A stretch of 64,000 nucleotides of DNA from Ktedonobacter racemifer DSM 44963 (lineage in GTDB: Bacteria > Chloroflexota > Ktedonobacteria > Ktedonobacterales > Ktedonobacteraceae): contig NZ_ADVG01000003.1 in NCBI RefSeq assembly GCF_000178855.1, forward strand, positions 1,116,001-1,180,000, read 5' to 3'. How positions within the stretch are numbered: position 1 is the first letter of the stretch; each line of letters begins with the position of its first letter. Below the pieces are notes generated by a model. That model was not told where the DNA came from. It saw only the letters and a program-made list of their open reading frames with translations, and ran no database searches. Both the position numbers and the translations under genes were made by a program. Shown here piece by piece: positions 42,813 to 51,385 of this stretch.

Positions 42813-43262
42813 ATGAGTCAATTTGATGACGGCGACGAAGATTTGCATTGGGATGAAACAAGGCGTTGGGCAAATTTGCATTGGAATGAAACAAGACGTT
42901 GGGCAGAATACAACCGGCTGGAAGAGTTACGCCAACAGGAAGAGCTGCGCAAACAGGAAGAGCTACTCATGGAAGAGCGACACAAGCAGGAAGAGCTATA
43001 TATGGAAGAGGAGCGACACAAGCAAGAAGGGCTACATATGGAAGAGGAAAAATATGTCGATGATGACTATTATCGATCCCTATCACATATGAGATATGAT
43101 GACGCACGTAAAGAGCCAACCGGGATTGAAAGTTTTTATTTTGCGAAGCGGCCTCAAAGATCAGTAAGGTCAGCGAATGATGGCAGCTTCATTTTTCTCC
43201 TGGTTGCGTTGCTTGTTGGCCTGCTTCTCTACCTCATGTATACAGGGTCACTCCATTTTTAG
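42813..43262 (+). CDS. Coiled-coil protein with C-terminal membrane anchor
   Basis: 149 residues, not recognised. Internal repeats are clear at protein and DNA level. First come two copies of LHWxETRRWA, then a run of Glu/Gln/Lys-rich units (EELRQQ, EELRKQ, EELLMEERHKQ, EELYMEEERHKQ, EGLHMEEE) that should form a charged helix or coiled coil. One membrane span lies at the very end (FIFLLVALLVGLLLYLMYTG), so the protein is probably tail-anchored with its body in the cytoplasm. GGAAAGG precedes the ATG by 9 bases. The repeat number may vary between strains by slippage. Role unknown; scaffold or envelope-associated function is only a guess. Confidence 0.72.
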   Translation: MSQFDDGDEDLHWDETRRWANLHWNETRRWAEYNRLEELRQQEELRKQEELLMEERHKQEELYMEEERHKQEGLHMEEEKYVDDDYYRSLSHMRYDDARKEPTGIESFYFAKRPQRSVRSANDGSFIFLLVALLVGLLLYLMYTGSLHF

Positions 43263-43312
43263 AAATCAAATTATGAGAGGAAACGATAGTAACTGGTGAA
43301 TTCACAAAGAAG

Positions 43313-43423
43313 GTAGTGTGTAGGATCCATGCTGGCATGGACTGCGAGCGTAGCGACCGTTCCTCGCCAGGTGATCGGTCAGGTGGCCAGAGAATCCATG
43401 CCAGCATGGACCCTACACACTAC
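43313..43423. mobile_element. MITE-like element with 29-bp terminal inverted repeats
   Basis: Arms 43313-43341 and 43395-43423 match at 28 of 29 positions (GTAGTGTGTAGG.TCCATGC). The 53-base centre has no coding potential. The inner part of the arms recurs at 6-27 and in variant form at 25410-25493. No transposase with these ends is in the window. Confidence 0.7.
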
Positions 43424-43443
43424 ATGACTTTGCCTCTAAGCCT

Positions 43444-43569
43444 TCAGGCATGATGTCGCCAGCTACGCATCGCCCAGATCAGCGCACCAAGCAGGATCAG
43501 TAAGAGGTAGATGTGGTAGGCATAGGTGACAAAAAAGTCTACCAGTGCATGCTCAACATTTAGCATCAT
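43444..43569 (-). CDS. 41-residue single-span membrane peptide
   Basis: Short gene read directly from the minus strand. ATG ATG at 43569 is preceded by GGAGG with a 5-base spacer, and the frame ends with TGA at 43444. The peptide starts MMLNVEHALVDFF, has a hydrophobic helix (AYHIYLLLILLGALIWAM) and ends with basic RSWRHHA. It lies 38 bases downstream of the P450 stop on the same strand, so it is likely the last gene of that operon. No family recognised. The strong ribosome site and the clean N-out/C-in charge pattern support a real small protein. Confidence 0.65.
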   Translation of the reverse strand: MMLNVEHALVDFFVTYAYHIYLLLILLGALIWAMRSWRHHA

Positions 43570-43607
43570 GTACACCTCCGTGATTTGCCCGGCGCTCGCG
43601 ATTTGTG

Positions 43608-44798
43608 CTAAACCTCAAACTTCACGGGAAGACGCTTCATACCGAAGAGAAGGCTGTTACGCACCTGCTCAGGGGGTTCGTCTTCGGCGATGTGGATGGC
43701 TTTGATGCGCTGGGCAAGCTTTGTAAGAGCTATTTTAGTTTCCAGGCGGGCCAGGGGCGCTCCGATACAGAAGTGAATGCCATGGCCGAAGGATTGATGG
43801 CGATTGGGGTTGCGCTCGATGTCGAAGTGCTCGGGATCAAGAAAGACCTGCTCATCGAAGTTGGCTGAGAGACGGTTGATCTGCACATACTCGCCTGCCT
43901 GGATTTGCTCACCGCCGATCTCAACATCTCGCTTTGCCACACGCCCAAGCACAAGATCATTGGGGCCAGCGCGAAATGGCGGCATATAGCGCAGGATCTC
44001 TTCTACGGCGCTGGAAATCAGCTCGGGTTGCCCACGTAGGCGCTGGAAGGTCTCAGGATGCGCATCGAAACAGAGAAAGGCATTGCCCAGGATATTCGTC
44101 GTGGTAATATTGCCCGCGATGAAGAGGGTAAAACAGAAGCCGATCAACTCGTCATAACTGAGACGCTCGCCATCGACCTCCGAGTTGATCAAGAGACTGA
44201 GAATATCCTGGCGTGGCTCGCGCCTCCGCTCCTCAATCGAGCGCTCAAAGTATTCAGTGAAGAGCTTGTTGGCCTGCTCGGCCTCTCCATCGTCGCTGGT
44301 AAGTGCGTCATTCCAGGCCTTAAACTGGCGCCACTTCTCGCGCGGCATGCCCAGCATATCGGAGATGACCATCACAGGCAACGGATTGGCGAAGCTATCC
44401 ATCCAGTCCACGCGCTTACGGGCAAGCACCTCGTCGAGCAGTTCGTCGACTATATGCTCGATCTGGGGCGCCATCTCGGCAATGGTACGGGCTGAGAAGC
44501 TTGCAGTCAGTAGGGAGCGCATCTGGCGATGGCGCGGCGGGTCCAGTTCGATAATGCTGGGCTGGTCTCTTCTGGGTCCCGGCCTGCGATCGCGATTGAG
44601 GCTACGTTCAGAGGAGAAGGTAACATAGTCGCTCTGCACACGCACCACGTCCTCGTAGCGGAAGACGAGCCAGCTCTTGCTCTCGTCATCAAACACAACC
44701 GGGTGAGATGCCCGCATCGAGCGGCACCATTCACGCAACTGCTCATGATAGACTCTAGGCTCGATACTCAGGTCATCGATAAAGGCAGGAAGACGCAT
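43608..44798 (-). CDS. Cytochrome P450
   Basis: Soluble bacterial P450 of 396 residues; haem monooxygenase needing ferredoxin-type electron donors, none of which is adjacent. Hallmarks: ELDPPRHRQMRSLLTASFS in the C-helix region, I-helix FIAGNITTTNIL, K-helix EEILRY (ExxR), and haem ligand loop FGHGIHFCIGAPLARLE with the axial Cys. In the I-helix the usual acid before the Thr (AGxDT or AGxET) is replaced by Ile (AGNITT), which may change proton delivery. AAAGGGGAAC precedes the ATG at 44798. It is followed by the 41-residue membrane peptide gene. Substrate unknown; the sequence is close to the CYP107/CYP109-like group in style. Confidence 0.93.
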   Translation of the reverse strand: MRLPAFIDDLSIEPRVYHEQLREWCRSMRASHPVVFDDESKSWLVFRYEDVVRVQSDYVTFSSERSLNRDRRPGPRRDQPSIIELDPPRHRQMRSLLTASFSARTIAEMAPQIEHIVDELLDEVLARKRVDWMDSFANPLPVMVISDMLGMPREKWRQFKAWNDALTSDDGEAEQANKLFTEYFERSIEERRREPRQDILSLLINSEVDGERLSYDELIGFCFTLFIAGNITTTNILGNAFLCFDAHPETFQRLRGQPELISSAVEEILRYMPPFRAGPNDLVLGRVAKRDVEIGGEQIQAGEYVQINRLSANFDEQVFLDPEHFDIERNPNRHQSFGHGIHFCIGAPLARLETKIALTKLAQRIKAIHIAEDEPPEQVRNSLLFGMKRLPVKFEV

Positions 44799-45010
44799 AA
44801 AACCTGTTCCCCTTTCTTATGCCAACAAGACAAAGCAACTGAGAACCTTGTTTCATTATACGCCTGCATGTATCAATACCCGCTTGCTATGCACCGTCTT
44901 CAGCAGCCATGTTATATCTGCCTACCACGCGCCAGCGCCCTGGAAGGAGACGCAAACCACAGGTATTCCAGGACGCCCCATTCATTCTGTGAACCACTAG
45001 CCACTAAACA

Positions 45011-46306
45011 TTAAATTTCATTTGCTACCAGGCGCTCGAAGCCCCAACGGCGTCCATACGCGTCCATCTCGATGACGCTGTGCTTGAGACGGGCCTCCTC
45101 GGCAGCGAAGGCCAGCAGGTGGCTCTGGACAGAGGTCGCGGCGGCCGTGAGGCCGGTTTCGCGCCCCTCGCTACGGACCAGGCGCAGGAAGTCGCGTATG
45201 ATGCCAAAGTCACCGCCGCCATGCCCCTGCGAGCCTCCCTCATTGGAGAGGGTGTAAACCTTGTGCGTACCTGTACCAAACTCGTTCACTTCGATCTGGT
45301 TAGTGTCGCGCGCCATGGTTCCCCACATCTCGCCCTTCGTACCCATGAGCTTGATCTTGCGTGTCACGTCATCGGTGAAGGCACACATGGTGAAAGCAGC
45401 GGTGACATCGTTGTCAAACTGGAGGTTCACGACCTGGTGATCTACGACATCGTTGTCACAGTGATAGACACAGCGGCCATATGGTCCCTCCTCCAGGGCT
45501 TTCATCATGGCTTCGCGACTGGTATCGACACTGACGACCGAGGCGGGCCAGCCATCCTTGCCTGTCAGATAGAACTTTGGCGCATAATAGGCACAGGTGT
45601 GTGCCGCCGGGCAGCCATCGGTACAGCGCATGGGCGCTCCTGGAGGTGCGTTCTCTGACTTAAAGTGGGTCAGGGCGCCGAAGGAGGAGAGCCGCGTACA
45701 ATCGGCGTCCGCGAGCCAGAGCAAGATATCCATGTCATGGCAGGACTTGGCGAGGATCATGGGGCTGGAGAGTGAGGTATTGCGCCAGTTGCCGCGCACA
45801 TAGCTATGGGCATAGTGCCAGTAGGCAACGTTCTCGCTATGCTCAATCGAGATCAAGCGACCAATCGCCCCCTCATCCAGCAGGCGCTTGAGGGTGCTGA
45901 AGAAGCTGGTAAAGCGCAACACATGGCAGATGGAAAAGACGCGCCCGACCTCAGCCGCGTATGCTCCCATCTTCACGCACTCCGCCGGGTCCGGCGACAT
46001 AGGTTTCTCCAACAAGACATGGTAACCCGCCTGGAGAGCCGCCATGGCTGGCTCAAAGTGCATACGGTCCTGCGTGCAGATCAAGACGGCATCGGCAAGC
46101 TTTGGCTGGCTTAACAGCTCACGCCAATCGGCGAAGACACGCTCAACGGGGAGATTATGCAGTTGCTGAAACTTCGTTCTACGGCCAGAATTGATCTCGG
46201 CCACGGCCACAAATTCAAGCTCATAGGGGTTCTGTAAGGCATAGCTACCATAGCTCTCCATTCCTCGCGAACCCGCGCCAATCAACGCAATAGTTACCTT
46301 CTTCAT
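45011..46306 (-). CDS. Gfo/Idh/MocA family oxidoreductase
   Basis: 431-residue NAD(P)-dependent sugar or inositol dehydrogenase-like enzyme. N-terminal Rossmann motif ALIGAGSRGMESYG, VAVAEINSGRRTKF for cofactor choice, the catalytic-site motif LLEKPMSPDPAEC (EKP), and a C-terminal alpha/beta substrate domain. A Cys-rich insert (RCTDGCPAAHTCAYYAPKFYL) is typical of a subgroup and may bind a metal. AGGAGGGTCTTT leads directly into the ATG at 46306. Stands alone. Likely acts on a sugar, sugar acid or inositol derivative; the exact substrate is not readable. Confidence 0.9.
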   Translation of the reverse strand: MKKVTIALIGAGSRGMESYGSYALQNPYELEFVAVAEINSGRRTKFQQLHNLPVERVFADWRELLSQPKLADAVLICTQDRMHFEPAMAALQAGYHVLLEKPMSPDPAECVKMGAYAAEVGRVFSICHVLRFTSFFSTLKRLLDEGAIGRLISIEHSENVAYWHYAHSYVRGNWRNTSLSSPMILAKSCHDMDILLWLADADCTRLSSFGALTHFKSENAPPGAPMRCTDGCPAAHTCAYYAPKFYLTGKDGWPASVVSVDTSREAMMKALEEGPYGRCVYHCDNDVVDHQVVNLQFDNDVTAAFTMCAFTDDVTRKIKLMGTKGEMWGTMARDTNQIEVNEFGTGTHKVYTLSNEGGSQGHGGGDFGIIRDFLRLVRSEGRETGLTAAATSVQSHLLAFAAEEARLKHSVIEMDAYGRRWGFERLVANEI

Positions 46307-46841
46307 AAAGACCCTCCTTGCAAATAACTTCCACAGTTACCAATGACTATACCACCTTCCGCTACTGTTTAAGACTGCACCACATAGAGTTTTCGTGACA
46401 ATGCATAGATCCACCCCATAGGTGCCAGACTTATGACTTTACTGGCGAATTCGTCCGGACAAGTTTGTCGGCTTGGAGAGCCCACCCATAACGCGAGATG
46501 GCTTCCCATCTCGGTAGGGACGCGCTAAAGCTAGTCCCTACCGGCCTGGAGAGCCACCTCACGCAATGGGCAACTCACCAAGCTCGGGCACTTGTCCGGA
46601 CAAAATTTTCCAGCGGAGTCATTTATCGCGCCCAAGGCGATTTACCACAGTAGTACGGCACAGCAGGTATCTCCCCATAACCATATGGCCTCACTCCTCG
46701 TAATGGAAGCGCAAAAGCATACACATGTAACAATATGCCCTATTGCTCCGACGAATTATATGGAAGACCCAGCAAGCAGCAGGGAGGCTACTTGCACACG
46801 GAAATTGGATACACCAGTCGCTACTAGATAGGCCAATTGAT
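46307..46841. other. Intergenic region containing a MITE-like element
   Basis: About 535 bases between divergent genes. It contains the inverted-repeat element at 46442-46612; the rest shows no gene. An open frame runs from 46743 into the transpeptidase gene, but its first 33 codons lack a ribosome site and a signal-peptide-like start. Confidence 0.5.
46442..46612. repeat. MITE-like element with GTCCGGACAAG ends
   Basis: GTCCGGACAAG (46453-46463) and its exact complement (46591-46601) lie within longer imperfect terminal repeats that begin CTGG. Inside are two more hairpins: GAGATGG/CCATCTC with a CTTC loop (46495-46512) and CGGTAGGGAC/GTCCCTACCG (46512-46543), plus a repeated GGAGAGCC. It has no coding content. 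It could be a small mobile repeat or a folded RNA. Confidence 0.55.
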
Positions 46842-48005
46842 ATGCATAGACGCAAACTCACGCGACCAGAGGTGAGCAGCAACGTTCTTCATAAAAAGAG
46901 GTTGTCATGCTCTGCTCTGGCGCTGTTAATAATTGCACTCTTATTACAGGCATGCGCGGCAAGCAGCCAGGGCACGGCTTCCAGGTCGCAAAACAACCTG
47001 CATAAACAGTATGCCAGCAGACATGACGCTGTGGAACCGCAAGTGCTCTCGCCAATCACGCCCGCAATGCTACAGACAGCGCAGACAAAGCTTACCATTC
47101 TGAAGAGCAAGATTGATCAACTCAAAGCCCCAGGCAAGCAGAAAGACATCTACCTCCAGCATTACCGGGCAGAACAGGATGCCCTATACCGAGTCAGTTC
47201 GAGCCAGGATTATATCCAGGTCCTGATCCAGATTGATACAAATATTACTGAGGTCGAGAGTGAGGCCGCCCAAGGAAATAGCTATACACTCGTGGCAACT
47301 CTTCAGCAGGAGGCCCAGGACTGGGGTGACGCGCATAAATGGCGTGATGCATATGATCAGAAAGACTACCAGCTTGATAGTGGCTATCTGAGCCTGGAAC
47401 GCGGCTATGGAGCCGTACCATATCTCTATAGAAGATTGGCCAGCGTCGGCTCTGCAGCTTATCCAGAAGTCAAAGATACCCTCTTACACCTCGCGATGCT
47501 GGAGGCAGACTTCGCTGATCCTACCCCCTATAATCAGGTTCACGCTACAGATAAGTACCTGCTGACATACTATCATCTGCAGAACAACCTGGTATTTGTG
47601 GTCTCTATGACCGAGCAAGCCATGCGTGTCTACCAGAATGGGCAATTGATACGCTCCTTCCTGGTAACCACCGGGCGCTATGATAGGCCCTCGCCTCCTG
47701 GACTCTGGAGCGCGGGAAACCACCTGACGCATGTGCCTTTTATCTCCTACGATGCTCCAGGATCGCCCGACTACTATGATCCCATCATGGTAAATTACGC
47801 GGTCCAGTTTCGCGCGGATGGCTATTTCTTCCATGATTCCTGGTGGCGTAAGGATTATGGTCCGGGAACACAGTTTCCCCATCAGGATTCAGGCAAGAAC
47901 AAAGATGCCAGTGTAGGCAGCCATGGCTGCGTCAATCTACCAACAAAAGAAATGACCTGGGTCTATCAACAGGCCAGGGCTGGCACCAAATTTATCATCT
48001 ACTAA
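46842..48005 (+). CDS. L,D-transpeptidase (YkuD) lipoprotein
   Basis: About 387 residues. An N-terminal lipoprotein signal (LIIALLLQAC with the lipobox Cys) anchors it outside the membrane. A helical region follows (about residues 50-230: IDQLKAPGKQKDIYLQHY, AYDQKDYQLDSGYLSLERGYG), then the YkuD catalytic domain: VVSMTEQAMRVYQNGQL at the start and the active-site signature SVGSHGCVNLPTKEM with its Cys. It would form 3-3 crosslinks in peptidoglycan or attach proteins to it. The ATG at 46842 precedes a basic segment suited to a signal peptide; only a weak AGG lies upstream. Confidence 0.85.
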   Translation: MHRRKLTRPEVSSNVLHKKRLSCSALALLIIALLLQACAASSQGTASRSQNNLHKQYASRHDAVEPQVLSPITPAMLQTAQTKLTILKSKIDQLKAPGKQKDIYLQHYRAEQDALYRVSSSQDYIQVLIQIDTNITEVESEAAQGNSYTLVATLQQEAQDWGDAHKWRDAYDQKDYQLDSGYLSLERGYGAVPYLYRRLASVGSAAYPEVKDTLLHLAMLEADFADPTPYNQVHATDKYLLTYYHLQNNLVFVVSMTEQAMRVYQNGQLIRSFLVTTGRYDRPSPPGLWSAGNHLTHVPFISYDAPGSPDYYDPIMVNYAVQFRADGYFFHDSWWRKDYGPGTQFPHQDSGKNKDASVGSHGCVNLPTKEMTWVYQQARAGTKFIIY

Positions 48006-48089
48006 GGGCACGAAACGTCATGCGCCGCTAACGCGGCGCACCACACCGTATAAAACGCGAATACAAGAGCTTTGTGGAGTCGTTTCAGA

Positions 48090-48175
48090 AGACGCTGCTA
48101 AAGCACGCGTCTACATATACTGGTACCAAGCAGGTCGCGTCCCATGATATGTAAGCGCGTGGAAACCTCGCCAAG
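48090..48175. repeat. AAGCACGCG-family palindromic repeat
   Basis: AGACGCTGCTAAAGCACGCGTC (48090-48111, a 22-nt unit also at 133-154) is followed by TACATAT and, 30 bases on, by ATATGTAAGCGCGTG and GAAACCTCGCCAAG (48162-48175). The two halves can pair imperfectly. Near 51547-51578 the same two motifs appear close together on the opposite strand. Confidence 0.55.
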
Positions 48176-48253
48176 TCCTCCATGTTAACATATGTGATTC
48201 ATAACTTATTGGACGAAAATGGGAAGCCGATAAAGAAAATGATACACGCATCC

Positions 48254-49966
48254 TCATATGACTGGTATTGCTCGTAAGGGCCGCCGGAGCGAGGTCACAT
48301 AAAGTCGCTTGCTGGCATGAGCGTCAGGCTCACAGGTTGAGGGTAGGTATTTTCTCGTACATCTTGTAAATAACATACCCATGAATTTTAATGTACTCAT
48401 TAGCGGAGTAGAGGTACTTGTAACATACGCCACATAGACTTTGTCAGGCCCAACAAGATAGGCAATGTTGGCGTCCCCTTGGGCATCAGCAAGGTTCGGA
48501 GTACACCAAAGTTGAGCGCCGTCGTGAGTACTATGTGCACAAATCTTATCACCTGTACTGAGCAGAAGTTCTCCCTGAATGTACTCTAACCTGGAATAGT
48601 TGCCAGAGTTGACATTGTGAGACCAGATCTGGGAGCCATTACTGGTGTTGAAAGCAAGCAGCTGTTTATTATATTTATTGCCTCCCAGTGAGGCAGCGCC
48701 AGGAAATGCATAAATGTAAGCAACATTGTTCGTTACTGTTGCCGAGAGCAGAGTGCCACGTGTTATGCTATGCCAGAGCTCATGTTCATCCGCGCCGCGC
48801 AGAGCTTTCAATGTGGTCTGAGTCTGCATAGAAGACGCAGCGGTAATTGCCACGTAAGCTACTCCATTGTTGGCAGTCAGCAATGGAGGTTGATCACTGG
48901 TAATATGCCAGAGGACCTGGCCATCGCTGGAGCGCATGGCATACAGTGCACTCTGAGGCAGACTGTTGGCGCTGGCATAAACAATGCCTGAATCGACAAG
49001 AAATTGACTATCGTTGGGACTACCGGCATTAGGCTGAAATGGCAATGTTTTATGCCAAATGAGGGTTCCGTCATTCTCATGTAGGGCATAGATATTTGCT
49101 CCGACCGCCGTGTAGACAACCTGCTTCTGAACGACAAGCCCACTATAGGCTGATTTAGCCTGGTGAGTCGGGTAACTCCAGATGTTCTCCCCTGTCCCAC
49201 CACGATAAGCATGAATGCTCCCATCTTCGAGCAGAACGATAACCATCCCCTGAGTTGCAACGGCAGATTGAGAGTGGCTGCCAGTTCCTGGGCGAGAAGA
49301 GCGGGAGGTAAAAAGCAGAATACTCCCACTGATCAGCACAGCGGCAACGAGAACTGCAGCCAGGGTTTGCAGTGTCAATCGTACTCGCTGCCAGCTTGGG
49401 CGCCGCGCATGAGAGATTGGGAGCCGCTGCCCTGGTATATTTCCTTCCTGGTTGGGATTTTCCTGTGGCGCAGGAAAATTTTGTTCTTGCGATTGATTTT
49501 TCAATTGATCCTCCTGTTGATAGAGATGGTGCATCTCATAAATCATGTCTTCCACCTCCTGTTCTGGCCCTGGTACAACCAGATTGACAACCTGCTCAAG
49601 GAAAGCACTTTCTCCGATATCTTCTGTCTTTGCCATCAGCGCACTCACGGGCGATTCGCATTGGGATTGCCTCACTATTTCGCGCCGTTTGCGTTTCAGC
49701 ACGTTCGCTGCGACAGCGAGAAACCAGGCACGTGGCTGGCTGACGTTGGCAAAACGTTCGAGATGAGTTAATGTCTCAATCACGGTCTCTTGCAAAACGG
49801 TCATTGCCATGCTCCGTACGGCATCTCCATGCGCCAGGCCCATACGCGCAACATAGGAACTGATAACATCGAGGAAGAATGGAGTGTGCTCTTCTAAGAA
49901 CTGTTGTAAAGAGCCCGGAACGCCTGGAGAAGCGTCCATTCTAGTTCGGCCCCTTGTTGTGCTCAT
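48254..49966 (-). CDS. Sigma-70-region-2-like protein fused to a membrane span and PQQ-type beta-propeller
   Basis: About 570 residues in three parts. Residues ~20-110 resemble sigma-70 region 2 of ECF factors (FLDVISSYVARMGLAHGD, VLQETVIETLTHLERF, QPRAWFLAVAANVLKRKRRE); no region 4 is seen. After a Gln/Asn/Pro-rich linker comes one membrane span (LAAVLVAAVLISGSILLF), then a propeller of about six PQQ-like blades (GENIWSY, DGTLIWHKTL, DGQVLWHIT, NGSQIWSHNV, DGAQLWCTP). The head is predicted inside and the propeller outside. The final ~45 residues are basic and not propeller-like; another frame reads YSANEYIKIHGYVIY to a stop, so a late frameshift is possible. Start 49966 follows AGAGG. Role unknown; a signalling or anti-/pseudo-sigma device is inferred. 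Confidence 0.8.
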   Translation of the reverse strand: MSTTRGRTRMDASPGVPGSLQQFLEEHTPFFLDVISSYVARMGLAHGDAVRSMAMTVLQETVIETLTHLERFANVSQPRAWFLAVAANVLKRKRREIVRQSQCESPVSALMAKTEDIGESAFLEQVVNLVVPGPEQEVEDMIYEMHHLYQQEDQLKNQSQEQNFPAPQENPNQEGNIPGQRLPISHARRPSWQRVRLTLQTLAAVLVAAVLISGSILLFTSRSSRPGTGSHSQSAVATQGMVIVLLEDGSIHAYRGGTGENIWSYPTHQAKSAYSGLVVQKQVVYTAVGANIYALHENDGTLIWHKTLPFQPNAGSPNDSQFLVDSGIVYASANSLPQSALYAMRSSDGQVLWHITSDQPPLLTANNGVAYVAITAASSMQTQTTLKALRGADEHELWHSITRGTLLSATVTNNVAYIYAFPGAASLGGNKYNKQLLAFNTSNGSQIWSHNVNSGNYSRLEYIQGELLLSTGDKICAHSTHDGAQLWCTPNLADAQGDANIAYLVGPDKVYVAYVTSTSTPLMSTLKFMGMLFTRCTRKYLPSTCEPDAHASKRLYVTSLRRPLRAIPVI

Positions 49967-50359
49967 CGTGAGACCTCTCACTCCTTCCCAATTCAATCTT
50001 TGGCGCCTGTGAAGATAGGCGCTCTATCTACTTGTCGCTTTTCAGACCGATTTTGTCCCACAGGGTCGTTTTCTGGATGGAAATGGGAAATACTGGTATG
50101 GCCCAGGGCAATTCGAGGAACGAAAATCTATTACCTGCCGTAGAAGCGCCCAGTGTGTTCGCCTACATAGCCCAGATACTCGTAGAGATGGGCTTGTTGA
50201 TGGCACCACGGTGCAGGGTGGCTAAGCGGCCGATACGTTCTGTATGCAGGCATGAGGTATACTCGTACACCGTTGGGGCAGGTGATTGCTTGCGATACAG
50301 GTGATGCTCGCGTACAATGAGGGGAGACAGGAAGAACAAGAAAGCGAGTAAAAGAAGGC
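49967..50359. other. Divergent intergenic region
   Basis: About 390 bases without a convincing gene. A small hairpin GCGCCT..AGGCGC lies at about 50004-50021, just upstream of the sigma-propeller gene. No promoter pair was recognised. Confidence 0.4.
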
Positions 50360-51385
50360 TTGCAGCCATTTAAAACACTTTCGCACCAGGAACAATTGCA
50401 TCGTTTGCAGCATCTCGTCGAAGGCGTCCTCCCCCATTACGGTCTAGCGTCGGCCCAATCCGTTCTGTTGCAATATGAGGATAATGCTGTCTATCGGATC
50501 ACTCCCCGTCCAGGAGAGCACTTTGTACTCCGTGTCAGCGCCGCCGATGCGCATAGTCCGGCAGCGCAACGCTCAGAGATGCAGTGGTTGATGGCACTGC
50601 GGCGTGAGACCGATTTGCTCGTCCCTGAACCCATCCCTAATGATGTTGGGGAACTCGTCACGATGGGGGCGGTCAGAGACGTACCAGAGCCTCAACCGTG
50701 TGTACTCCTGCGCTGGATTCCTGGGGAACCACCCACACCAGGAATAGAGCCCGCAATCATCGAACGCATCGGAGCCTTCATCGCTCAACTCCACCAGCAT
50801 GCCGAGCAATTTGTTCCTCCACCAGCCTTTGTTCGACCATCGTGGGATTGGCAACGCTTGTTTGGGACATCATCCATGCTGGGGAACGAGGAAGTCCTCT
50901 CCTCTCTTGCTTCACATCAAAACGAAGTCCTAGCAAAGGTCGCTACCCAGTTGCAACATACATTGAGCCTTCTTGGGCAAAATGCCCCTCAGTGGGGACT
51001 CATTCATGCTGATCTTCACCGGGATAACATTTTGCTTCATCATGGAGCAGTCGGGGTGATCGATTTTGATGATTGCGGTTGGGGCTACTACGTCCTTGAT
51101 CTCGCCTCTGTGCTTGACTCCTTTTTCCGTCGTGTCGTCGAGCACCCCAAAGACTACCTGCCGTTACGGGATGCTTTCTTGAGAGGATATGATAGCATCC
51201 GAGCCTTGCCAGTCGATCTCGATGTTCACTTGAGAACCACCAAAGTGATGCGAGATATGGTCAATGTCAACTTCATTCTCTCTTCAAAGAATGCCAGCGT
51301 GCATACATGGGGGCGAGAGCGTTTGGACCACATCATCGCCGGGCTGGAAGAGTACCTGGAGGGATCTTCTGATCTCGGGATCTAA
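50360..51385 (+). CDS. Aminoglycoside phosphotransferase family (APH-like) kinase
   Basis: 341-residue protein of the APH/choline kinase/homoserine kinase-II fold that phosphorylates a small-molecule hydroxyl with ATP. The nucleotide loop region (LLQYEDNAVYRIT), the Brenner motif LIHADLHRDNILL with catalytic Asp and Asn, and the DFG-like motif GVIDFDDCGWG are complete. The first residues QPFKTLSHQEQLHRLQ suit the family start, so the TTG at 50360 is taken as the initiator; no ATG fits, and AGAAGG is only one base away. Closest in style to antibiotic- or amino-alcohol-kinase-like proteins of unknown substrate; a resistance role cannot be claimed. Confidence 0.82.
   Translation: MQPFKTLSHQEQLHRLQHLVEGVLPHYGLASAQSVLLQYEDNAVYRITPRPGEHFVLRVSAADAHSPAAQRSEMQWLMALRRETDLLVPEPIPNDVGELVTMGAVRDVPEPQPCVLLRWIPGEPPTPGIEPAIIERIGAFIAQLHQHAEQFVPPPAFVRPSWDWQRLFGTSSMLGNEEVLSSLASHQNEVLAKVATQLQHTLSLLGQNAPQWGLIHADLHRDNILLHHGAVGVIDFDDCGWGYYVLDLASVLDSFFRRVVEHPKDYLPLRDAFLRGYDSIRALPVDLDVHLRTTKVMRDMVNVNFILSSKNASVHTWGRERLDHIIAGLEEYLEGSSDLGI

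Noticed and set aside
50360..51385. Calling the APH-like gene an antibiotic-resistance gene
   Set aside because: The fold is shared with many metabolic kinases, and no subfamily-specific resistance signature could be assigned.
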